Part shown: one piece after another, positions 54,889 to 64,000 of the stretch
How the letters are laid out: the number at the start of each line of letters is the position of its first letter
Numbering within the stretch: the first letter of the stretch is position 1
Source of the DNA: Haemaphysalis longicornis
Taxonomy: Eukaryota > Arthropoda > Arachnida > Ixodida > Ixodidae
Assembly: GCA_013339765.2 (NCBI GenBank)
Contig: CM023457.1
Location: forward strand, 54,027,745 to 54,091,744
Direction of reading: 5' to 3'
DNA length: 64,000 bases
The notes under the pieces: model-generated
Seen by the model: only the letters and a program-made list of their open reading frames with translations
Told to the model about the DNA's origin: nothing
Databases searched by the model: none
Position numbers and translations under genes: made by a program

Positions 54889-55251
54889 TCACTCGAGCAG
54901 TGATAGGCAGCGCTGTCTAGCCCGGACCCGGAGATCACCCGACAGATGGTGGACCGGACACGCAGGACACCAACCGACGCGGGAGCCCTGTACTGCGGGG
55001 TTCTTCCGCTTTCGCGAGCCTGCCTCCCTTGTGTCAAAGGAAGTGTCGCCACCACCACCACCGTCACCACTTCCGCAGAGCCTACAGTTAGGACAAGGTG
55101 CACCCATGTTTTTCCGGTGGAATTTGGGTCTGCATTCCTTGCATTTGGGCCCCAATGTGATGCGGGAACACGCCTTCTCTGAGTCCGGTTGTGCGGCACA
55201 CGTGGTAGTGGGCGAAGGTGCGGTTGTAAAGGTATAGCGCGTCGTTTCCAC
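54889..55251 (-). CDS. Unrecognised 120-codon frame with a zinc-ribbon-like motif
   Basis: Single open frame from ATG at 55,251. Residues about 38-60 contain CKEC-x12-CPNC followed by RLCG, a CX2C-X12-CX2C arrangement typical of zinc ribbons. A further CPAC lies near the C-terminus and a GSGDGGGGGD stretch in between. No signal peptide. It adjoins LINE relics, so it could be part of a retrotransposon ORF1 or of an exon. I cannot name it, and it may be non-genic. Confidence 0.3.
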   Translation of the reverse strand: METTRYTFTTAPSPTTTCAAQPDSEKACSRITLGPKCKECRPKFHRKNMGAPCPNCRLCGSGDGGGGGDTSFDTREAGSRKRKNPAVQGSRVGWCPACPVHHLSGDLRVRARQRCLSLLE

Positions 55252-55554
55252 GCCGCCAACGTCGCCTATAAAGGGCGATTTTTTTCCCAGAAAAGTTACT
55301 TTACTTGCAATTGCCTAATCTGAGCCACGTAAGGCGTCAAATCTTGGGGCTGAGTTGGCTTTCATATTTTTTCGTGTCTTGCCTTGAGGTGCAGGCTTTG
55401 GATTACGGCTTTGCATGAATTATCCGGGAGATCCCGTAAGATAAAACTTCTAAGGTGCCTTTACCAAATATGGGTATTTTTATCTGCTCGGTGCCGCGGC
55501 AGGGACTAACGAAGGGGTGCTTACAACGGGCTTGATCTTATCTCCATCGATGTG

Positions 55555-57350
55555 TTCTCTGATGGTTGTGCCGTCGCTTTGGAGATTCGATATGGCATAA
55601 AAATACTCGGTCTACTCATCCGATCCGATCGCGGAAATACAGCGGTCTATACCCACCCTCCCCTTCCATGTAACGCAGATCGTAGGTCTGCTGAGGTGCG
55701 TAACTGCTAGGGCCACGGCCCGAAGGAGAAGAACCGCTGCCGATTCATCCAGGCATTTCTACTGAGCCGCATTACCTACTCCCTCTAATATCTGTCCCTT
55801 TCTACCACGGAGGTCACCAAAGTAGACGGACTCATCCGTAAGGCATACAGTGTTGCCCTCGGCTTGCCTCCTCACGCCTCCACTGCCAAACTATGGGCCA
55901 CCGGCCCTTACAACTCCCTGGCCAAATTAATTGACGCACACTGTACGGGCCAGGTACATCTCCCGGCTAAATACACACCTGGCACACTCTTACTGAAGCA
56001 GGCGCAAATGCATTCTCCTCTTGCACCAACCCCCACGGCTTGCATCCAACCCGATTACAGAGATTTCATAACGATTCGTCCACTCCCCCCAATTTTAGTC
56101 GTAGTTGCCGAACTGCCCCACCATCTGTTCGAGCAAGTGCCCTCGTCTCTGCTTTTCCACCCTCGTTAAACACCTTCTACGTAGATGTAAATTGAGGACG
56201 ACTCAGCGAGCAATGGAACGGACGATTATAGGTGTAACGTAAAGGGACAAGAAGAGAGTGGAGTGGGCAGGAACAAACGCGTGTTAAGGACATATTAGTA
56301 GAAATTAAGAAGAAATGGGGGGGGGCGGACAGGGCATGAATGCGAAGGCAAGATAACCGTTCGTAATTAAGGGCAACAGTTGGGATCCCTAGAGAAGACA
56401 AGCTTGGCAGAGGCGGCAGAAAGTTAGATGGGTAGATGAGATCAAGAAGTTTGCGGGGATAAATTGGTCGCAGTTGGCACTGGACCAGGATAATTGGATA
56501 TCCACGGGAGAGGTCTTTGCCTTGCAGCGGGCGTAGAAGGCTCATGATGATGATGATGTTGACGACGTAGAACCTATAGCAGCACACCGGTACAAACCGG
56601 CCTTCACTGTCGCTGTCGCCTCCTCGCCGACTACTACTCCTCTGACGTCCCTCACAATTCCCACCACAACCCGACATGTTGCGGAAAAGGTGGTCATGGT
56701 GATAGCCCTTGCCCTTGCACAACTGCCTTCCCCTTATCTAATATGATCCAATAAAAAACAACCATCAAAAATGTTGCTACCGGCACTATTTCCACACTAG
56801 CGTACCAAACTCCTCTTCAAAATTCACCTTCCCCAACCCAGGCCCCGCAACCTAGCGAGCTCTTCTGGTTACCGGCACACACGGCACTAGACGGCGCGGA
56901 GTGGGCTCATAAGGCGGCCCCAGCACTCGCCTCCCGTGCGCCTGACGAGACCACTTCCCGTCAAGGAGTTTACTCCGCCAGGGGCTCCCTCACCACTTAC
57001 AGGGAGGTTACTGACTACTACCGCCTCTCCCGCAATACGCCACCCCCGGCTCAGCCATCCCTAACACTCTCGCAGGAACGTCTGCGGCACCTCCTCCAAA
57101 CTGAATCGCTTCCAAATCGAGCCCTCCTCCATCACATCCACCCATCTGCCTACGCCTTTCCCTCCGCCCACACTAAATTCACAGCGCAACACCCCATGTG
57201 GGCCTGCCCCTGTGACATCCACCCCATTGTAATCTCCGCTCCCAATAGACGGAGGCACTGGGACGCTCGGACGAAGACTGCCAGCGCCTACTGGTCGCCC
57301 GAGCAAGAGCTGTGGTGGCGGCACCCTAAAGATCGGTGGTGCAATTAAAA
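55555..57350 (+). mobile_element. I-clade LINE relic (RT C-terminus, RNase H, tail), split by RTE fragment
   Basis: Before the insertion, IRYGIKILGLLI, TKVDGLIRKAYSVALGLP and HASTAKLWATGPYNSLAKLI represent the region after the RT palm of a tick I-clade LINE. The RNase H domain starts with NTFYVDV just before 56,187, is interrupted, and resumes at about 56,560 (EPIAAHRYKPAFTVAVA). ELFWLPAHTALDGAEWAHKA (about 56,850) is its C-terminal block, followed by TYREVTDYYRLSRNTPPPAQ and a tail. Several other frameshifts are present. It is a different copy from that at 38-42 kb. Confidence 0.75.
56188..56556 (+). mobile_element. RTE-like LINE 3' fragment inserted in the I-clade relic
   Basis: The block starts AAATTGAGGACGACTCAGCG and parallels 54,118-54,492 of the RTE-like element base for base over most of its length, ending GATGATGATGATGTTG. 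It interrupts the RNase H domain of the host LINE. The bases flanking it (GTAGATGTA upstream, GACGACGTA downstream) are a plausible diverged target-site duplication. Confidence 0.85.
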
Positions 57351-57355
57351 GTATC

Positions 57356-59980
57356 TCTATCCCTCTCTCTCATACAACATGCGATTCGAGAGGACCATCG
57401 GCGTCACCTTACTTAGGGGCAGGCCGTTTTATTGCGCAATTGAAATCTAAGCAATCATTAACGTGCGCACGCACAGCCCTGACAAAACTTGCCGCAATTT
57501 GACACTTAGCTTGCAAATATTTCCACTGAGATGCTTAATATTCGGCATAAGACATATGAAAACGCTTACACGTATTCCAACAATAAAGGCGAAAGTTGAG
57601 GCTGGCAAAAAAAAAGAAATGTTTTAAGTTTAAATTAGCGCCAGTACCTCAGGGGCGATCAAGTAACGCTGATCAATGGAGAAATCCGAGAGAGAGAGAG
57701 ACAGAGAGGGATAGAGAACGAGAATATTCTTTTTTTAAAATCAAGAAATACTTTCAGAGATACGTCGCCATTTAAGGATACTTTGAGCTCCGGCAGCGCC
57801 CGACATCCCTTTCGAGCGCAGCTCACCTTCGAGCCCGATGCTGGCCAGGGCTCTCTCCCAAAGCTCTATGGGAACATGGAGGTAGGGTGTTTAGGGTAGA
57901 TTTGTTGCAGCCGCCCACTTAGCGAATGGGGTGTGTTAAACTGAAGAATATTGCACAATCTTTTGCCGTTCCTATTTATTTTTTTAATATATTCTTGAAA
58001 CATAATTAAGGTCCCTGTTTTAACGTAAACTTGAAGGCGGTGGTTTAGCGTTGTCACCTTTCTGGCCGTCAACCTTGTCACGCTATCGTGACCGATTATG
58101 CCGGGATCGCGGAAAAAAAGGCGGTAACTATCTGGCCTGAGTTGCGGTAAGGACAGCAAATGCTACGCGTGATAATGGTGAAGCATTTTAATCCCGCCCA
58201 TTCAGTCATCCATTTAATTCGAACTCCATCCAAAATATAATGAATAAAACAGACATTTTTTTCTTTTAGTTTTTTTGTGACGTAAAAGTTCGCTGAAACG
58301 AGTGTGGACAAATGCAAAGCGTTGGGTTTCTGTAAGGGCGAGGCATCTACTGCCCTGTAGTGCTACTCTTAGTCTAGGCCAATAACTACTGTTCGTTTGC
58401 TGTTTGTGATCATAAAACATTTCGCGTCATAGCCGTCATGCATATTATTTGCTCACTGGCAACCACTTTTAAACTGCGCCTCATGTGAAACTCTACCTAT
58501 TGCAAATTCACTAATATTTCGCCCGCGAAGGTGTTTATATTTGTTGCCCTATTTCAGGGCGATGGCCGCCGCCATTTCCAAGCTCTAACGTAAAATAAGG
58601 GCTGAAGTTGCCAATGTGTGACGTTCACGTTCCCGCCATTCTGTTTATCATACATCGCTCTTATCCGCCAGTCATAAACAGTGTGTGACCTACAAGCCTC
58701 ATTCTTGTAATAGCAAAAAGAGGCCTTCGTTGTCGTTTTTGTTCTATTTCATCTGTTTTTTTTTAATATCGGTCAATAATTATTCTCCTTCAGGAGTGAG
58801 AAAGAAGGCAAATCTAAGAACTGCGCCCAGGAAACGTCAAAAAACGTCAAAATGACGAAAGCACACGCAGCCCTTTTGTCAGCCACGTCCCGTGAAAAAA
58901 CAGGCACTATGTCACGTGAAAAACTGGAGGCCAATCATAGAGAGCTTCCGGTTAATGTGGCGGATTCATGAAGAATTTACGAAGTTAAGAAAAGGGCACT
59001 AACTATTCGATTGCCTGTGTCACGAGGTATCTCGACCGTCTCAGGGGGATGAACGAGGGAAAGCTATTGGATGGTTGCAAAAACCTCACATTTATTCCAC
59101 CCGAAGCCAAACCAACCCACCCTAGAACCAAAACTACACGAAACCCACTAACAGGTAACCACCTAAACAATAATCACAAGGACAATTCAAAGCATATCAT
59201 ATCAAAAGCAACTACAATAGTCTATACAAAGTCAATCCCAATAAACCCTTACTCATGAATAGCCACTTAACCTCGAAGCCCAAAACACAGTCTGTCCTGC
59301 GTGCTACAACTACTTGATTCTGAAGGATTAATCAACTAATTTCGGGGAAAGTTCCTGCTTTGTTTGCCTTTTTTTATGTCTGTAAGCTGCTCTTTATATT
59401 CGGATATTTGTCTTCGTTAGTGCATGCGCGTAAACTCAGAGCGGTGTACTTTTATTATGCTGTTCACACGAAAAGGGAACCCTTTCTCGCTGTTCGGCAC
59501 TCCATCTATACAGTGACGACCGCGCACGCTGGTAGGCGTCGGATAACCATGCGAACCCGGATGACCCGAGCCGCTGACGGGATGTACGTCCACTTACATC
59601 CCTTGCTGTAAGCAACAGGAGCACGAACATTGATGTCACCACTGACCAAGCTGCAAGCAAGCACCATGATATTTTGCCGCCTATTGCGTGAAGTAGAGAA
59701 TTGCTCGCGTAACACAAATGACGGGAGCGATCTCTTGGTGTAAGCTTAACGAACCCAACCCTCGCTGTTGTGAACCAAGCGGATTGGAGAGCACACATGC
59801 TGTCTTTGTTATTTTCAGTTTGAAAGCGTGTGTAGCCCGACATGCTAACGTAGGCGTACACTGTCTAGACAACTGTACAATTGATACTTTTCATACATTT
59901 GTGACCATACAGTTGTGATCATAATACAGTTGTGATTATAAAATAAATAAGGCCTTTGAGGTAACGAAAAAAATAACTAA
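57356..59980. other. No gene recognised; (GA)n at 57,690-57,715
   Basis: AT-rich anonymous sequence with a GAGAGAGAGAGA microsatellite. Longest open frames (97-141 codons on the minus strand) carry no recognisable motif. Confidence 0.45.
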
Positions 59981-59989
59981 ATAAAATAA

Positions 59990-60300
59990 ATACTGTGTGT
60001 AACCGCAGCCTGCCCTCAAATGAGGAGGACAGGGCTGAAGGCTTTTAATGTGATGCTCAGGGGCCTCTCCCATTTTGCCTTGGCGAAACAACCTCCCCGA
60101 GGAACCTTGCTTTTGAAGGCTTCACGTACTTGTGCTTCCTGAACTGTACTCTTCTATATCCACTGTTCATCACTAACTATTGGCCCTATACACCAATTTT
60201 TGACAAACACCTCTAACGGAAACACCAGCCCTCCTCTTGGTGCTCTTTGGCCCAGTAGCCCTTGCGCCATTAAACCACACCATCATTATCATCCCCAATG
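59990..60300 (-). repeat. Probable tick interspersed repeat
   Basis: On the minus strand the block begins ATGATGGTGTGGTTTAATGG and continues with GCAAGGGCTACTGGGCC, AAAGAGCACC and a run ending in GCCTTCAGCCC. I recall this arrangement as a recurring untranslated repeat in tick sequences, but I cannot verify it here. Confidence 0.3.
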
Positions 60301-61006
60301 TGTCTCATTTTTGAAGATCGTTTGAATGATTTTGGTGTGAATGTGAGCACAACCTTAAATATGGTGCCGTATGATTCCCTATGACATTACGGCCATTATT
60401 GAGGCCTAATTCGACACATGTTTTAAAGGGGGAACAGTTGTTGTTATGATATTGGTGGTACCAGTTGAAAAATGCACTGACACATCATGTGGGCTTCAAG
60501 CACTGCACGGGAAGGAAACCTGAACCTGGTTTAAGCTGCAATCACCTAAAAGAGACTTCAGAAACAAGATTGTTTCACTTGTATATTTGTTCAGAAGTTC
60601 ATCCCATAGCCTTTCCAGACTCCTTCGGCGTAATCGTTAGGGCAATGTTATCAACATTTAAGTCTGAGCTTTGTCACAGAATAGTGGAGGCAATAATTTG
60701 CTGTAGTAGCAATGAAAGAGCTCATCTCGGCACATTTTTATGCACGCATAAACTGGTCATAATGAACGGCATGTACTTCCAAAGAAAGAATTGAGCTAGA
60801 AACTTGATCGTTGACATTGTCACCTTGCTGTGATAGTCATTTCGGCCATCCTTACATCGAGGTTAATGCGGTATTTTAACGTTCTCATATTCTCGCTTGG
60901 AGTGTAAAAAACACCTTGCTGAACACCTTAATATCGCATTTAGGACTTTGAAGGGTTAAGGCTAACGCAACTTGCTTGTTGTTTGCTACTAACTTCCGTC
61001 TTGTAG

Positions 61007-61118
61007 GCTACTGACTGTTACACCTTGCAGTGCAGATCAGCTGGCATGCCCTACTTTGATGATCTGAATGGACCTCTCATCACCGGTCACTGGCTGTTTT
61101 TCAGGTTGGTTACAATAG
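61007..61118 (+). pseudogene. Isolated exon-like fragment resembling the SERCA calcium pump
   Basis: Bounded by an acceptor-like CCGTCTTGTAG and a donor-like ATAG|GTGAGC (phase 1). The translation contains GPLITGHWLFFRLVTIG, close to the stretch PLISGWLFFR..AIG before transmembrane helix 7-8 of sarco/endoplasmic reticulum Ca2+-ATPases; an extra His splits the G-W pair. Only 16 or so residues are convincing and neighbouring pump exons were not seen within 3 kb either side, so this is likely a duplicated stray exon rather than part of an intact gene. Confidence 0.45.
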
Positions 61119-61459
61119 GTGAGCACCTAGTTCTATACAATTATAGTGCAATGCTATGACGTGCACAGTGAAATTTAGTCGCCAGAACGTGCCAGATTTG
61201 ACTGGAAGTGGGTATTAACAGGTGTTTTGCTCTTCCAATAGCATGGTGTGAACATGTAGGTCGGCTTCATTTTAGCAATTCATTGCTCTCCGAGTTTGGA
61301 ATCAGTGAATTTGGTTGTATTGTATTTAACGTCTTTTTGTAACGTTTACCCTGAACCTTTGCTGCCATTGTAGATTGGACTGCTCAAGCAAAAGCACGAA
61401 AGTGGGAGTTCTCAGCAAAAAAATTAGCAGTGGCTTAGCTCGGCTATGCCAGGATACAC

Positions 61460-61933
61460 GTAGCGTGAGCTAAGGTACAGCTGGTGATTCTTAGGTTTCC
61501 TGGTTGTCTAGGATTAGCTCATTATCATGCTTACTGCTGCTAGAACAACTTCCAATCCAATTCAGTCCAGTCCAGTCACTTCTCCTCGCGCATAAGCAGC
61601 ACGGCTCTCCAGGAATTACGCGAAACGTCTATCAAGCGGCACCGGCGCAGTGACAGACTTGGCTACTGCGCAACGGAGCCAGTGCGTCTGCCGAGACTAT
61701 GACGTCACTCCTCTGGAATGCGTAGACTGGCGAATGTGGAGACCCAATTCTCTACACACCCGTACTACAATTGGATCGGATTTTCAATACAATCCAATTT
61801 ATTCCAATCCAATCTGAATACAATCCAATCTAATCCAAATCCAATCCGATCTCATGCTCTTCGAGCTTGCGCAGTACGGCTCTTCACAGCCCACGCGAAA
61901 CTGCTCACCCTCAGCCAGTGTAGCTTACGCTAC
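61460..61933 (-). mobile_element. GGATT-rich TIR element, copy 2 (inverted)
   Basis: Ends GTAGCGTGAGCTAAGGT and GTGTAGCTTACGCTAC. It aligns in reverse complement with 17,111-17,574, including CGCGAAACTGCTCA, GCGCAGTACGGCTCTTCA, CCAATCCAATC minisatellite and CTTGGCTACTG. Length 474 bp. Non-coding. Confidence 0.8.
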
Positions 61934-62339
61934 AAAAAAAAGGGAACTAGTATGAACAAGATGCGACATTTCGAGAGAAGTGACACTGCCGCTTGATCTC
62001 CCCCTTTTGGTGCAGCCCGCCGAATGCTTCTCTCCGCTTGTGAGAGCGATAATTCTCTTTCTCTCTGCCGCGTGCCCTGTGGCATGCGCAACTGGCGATG
62101 CGGCAGCGTACGTCATTTCGGAAAGCGGCCACACAATCAGCCATCCGCGCTAGCAGTTCTTGGTTCGGCTTTAGTATTACTGCGCTTTGTCATGCTTCTC
62201 TTGAGACACCCTGCTGAACAGGCTTCAGTCACGTATTTGCCTGGAGTAGATGCATGGTCCTTAACATGGGATTGCACTATTCAGCTTCTTTATACCGGAA
62301 TTTCCGATTCTGAGGCCTGTTCGTGAGCTTTGGGCTTTT

Positions 62340-63480
62340 TCTGAAGGAACTTCAGGCTACTGATACGGCAGGCGAAAATATCAAGGTGGCGCGGGACAGC
62401 TTCATTTTTTCAGGTTGTTCGACTCAACGTGCCATCGACTTAGGAGTCGAATTGGCTTCACAATTGACGAATTTTGTTGGATCTCAAAGGGGGCCTTGAG
62501 AACAAAACAGTCCCTAATTTTCAGCGTTCTGAGCAGATTTTGTTCTGAGGTTCTTAGTTAAGTGGTTCGGACAAATAAAAGAAACGTTGGGTCATTTTCC
62601 CACACTGGATGCGGCACAACAAGCTGTAGTGTGTTGTCGTCCGACATGCCTTGAAACATGTCGTTGTTTATCTGGTGGCTGTCCGTGGCAGTTCGGATAA
62701 TTAGGAACCCCGCTTCTTCCACAGAGTTCAGCACACTAAAATTCAGGTTACGGAGCCGGCCATGCTTCAGGTTCCCGATAACAATATATCCTAAGGGGAT
62801 AACGTAAGCCGTGGAAAGCCCCCGCGGGACAAAACAAAGGAGCCTGCAGGCTGTTTCAGTGGCACAGCCGGTTCGAGGTTCACAGCCGATATCCACAAGG
62901 CCAAAAATTTTGTTGACTTGTCGGTCATAAGTTACTTATTGCTATGTTGACATTTCGTCAATAATCAGGCCGCAGTATGGCTCTTTTAGTGACCGCAAGC
63001 TTTGTCTCTCCACTTGAAGCCGTTCCTTTACTAGGCTTGTTACTCGAGTCTCTCCTGCAGAAGGTCTGGCGAGATTTTTAATGTGCTTCAACACGGCAGC
63101 TTCAGCAGTTTTCTGCCCCTCACATTGTCGTAACCTTTACAAGAAGTCGCCTTCCACAACACTTTCCCGCAACGTGGGTTCCTACCTAGTCACCGCGCCT
63201 TATCACAATTGCTAATCTGTTCCATGATAAATTTGGCACACCTATCTCCTTCTTGTGTGGCTTCCGAAAGGGTCTTTAGAGCTTGCACAGCTCGGTTGTC
63301 CTCAGTGTTAAAACTTTCTCTCTAAATTCATCACAGGTTTAGTGAAGTTTTTGCAAGCGCTCGTTTAGTCTCGGCACTTTCACCTCAAGACGGTGTGCAT
63401 TTCTTTTCGTTACTTCAGTGCATCCAACCAGGTTAAATGTCGTCTGTCATTCTTTAAATTTCAATTTACTGTGTTTCTGA
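62340..63480 (-). pseudogene. P-element/THAP9-like transposase relic
   Basis: Translation on the minus strand, with frame changes, shows a coiled-coil-like LEVKVPRLNERLQKL, then RQCEGQKTAEAAVLKHIKNL, then LKEPYCGLIIDEMS (62,948-62,959 encodes DEMS), IFGLVDIG, GLSTAYVIPLGYIV, EEAGFLIIRTATDSHQIN and VPHPVWENDPTFLLF. This is the RNase H-like catalytic core order of P-element transposases and THAP9 (DEMS with catalytic Asp, FG.VD.G, TD..KIN.MF, HP). Two stops follow DEMST (62,942 and 62,936) and another ends the frame at 62,558. The N-terminal THAP zinc finger was not found. Confidence 0.75.
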
Positions 63481-64000
63481 CCTTCAACAGACTCGCCTGA
63501 AGTTATGTTTTCTTGCGTCTGGTATTCACTGGCTGCGGTGTGAGCGTCGAATCATTCTAGACGAGGGTTTTTTGCTTTTTGTCACCTGCCGCTAACGCGT
63601 TCTCTTGAAATTCTCGCTTGCATGCATGCATCACGTGGGGCGGGATGCAGACTGCTGCGCTCCTTAAAACAAGACGGCAACATGTAGGTTGGGTAGGACG
63701 GAAACTGAGTCGGCACGGCTGCTGGAAGCCAGCAACTTGCGTTTCCTTTATACCTTGTAATCGTCTGCGGCGAAGTCAAGCGAACACACCAAGGTCCTGG
63801 CGCTTGGCTGCCACTGGCCGTCCTTGTCGCTCCCTTGTCGGAAATGTTCCGCCGCCAGGCATTGCGGAACATTTCTTTCTACGGCAACTCATGGTAGCAC
63901 AGTTCCGGGTTTCATGAGGCAATCGATATGCAAAGGCCACACAACAATTTTTTAGGCATCACGTGCAGTGTAATTCATATACAGACTAGTAAACCTAACA
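63481..64000. other. No gene recognised; 13-bp-arm hairpin near 63,840
   Basis: A hairpin with arms GAAATGTTCCGC and its complement occupies about 63,839-63,877, with an 11-12 nt loop. Overlapping open frames on both strands have no recognisable domain. Confidence 0.5.

Noticed and set aside
59049..59258. Asn/Thr/Lys-rich 69-codon frame
   Set aside because: Low-complexity A/C-rich sequence and no supporting signal.

Overview
The window looks like nuclear DNA of a hard tick (Ixodida). A tRNA-derived SINE of the kind known from ixodid ticks (Ruka-like) lies at 49,529-49,768 with a perfect 12-bp target-site duplication (TSD), relics of it occur elsewhere, and LINE fragments resemble the I-clade and RTE-like elements common in tick genomes. 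The best host gene candidate is a tick-type defensin. Species cannot be fixed from the sequence. There are no bacterial features: no long intact ORFs, operons, rRNA or CRISPR.

0-33 kb is gene-poor and filled with transposon relics: paired palindromes (206-340), a 237-bp MITE (1,018-1,254), inverted-end elements, a PIF1/Helitron-type helicase relic (7.9-8.3 kb), CR1/L2-like LINE relics (12.9-13.6, 19.5-19.8 kb), a five-copy 121-bp satellite (15.6-16.3 kb), a hAT-like element with an 8-bp TSD (22.1-23.0 kb), a pogo/Tigger-like element with a TA TSD (24.1-24.9 kb) and a dead-on-arrival LINE end with a 13-bp TSD (27.1 kb).

33.1-48.2 kb (+ strand) holds the main candidate gene. It has a signal-peptide exon (33,105-33,147), an acidic propeptide exon (35,862-35,972) and a terminal exon (47,970-48,082), all joined in phase 1, followed by AATAAA at 48,178. 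The last exon keeps the tick defensin cysteine spacing (6-3-9-7-1), but the fourth cysteine is serine. Two further symmetric phase-1 exon-like blocks (43,286-43,321 and 47,156-47,248) would add a hydrophobic stretch and extra cysteines. The long intron contains a nearly full-length but mutated I-clade LINE (38.0-42.2 kb, minus strand), MITEs, a tRNA-like SINE relic and an RTE 3' end.

48.2-64 kb holds the SINE, a degenerate RTE-like LINE (52.7-54.5 kb), an I-clade LINE relic split by a 3' fragment of that same RTE family (55.5-57.4 kb), an isolated exon-like piece resembling the SERCA calcium pump (61.0-61.1 kb), a second copy of a GGATT-rich TIR element also present at 17.1 kb, and a broken P-element/THAP9-like transposase (62.3-63.5 kb, minus strand).

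No other host protein gene was recognised. Identifications come from reading translations and repeat structure by eye; no database search was run.
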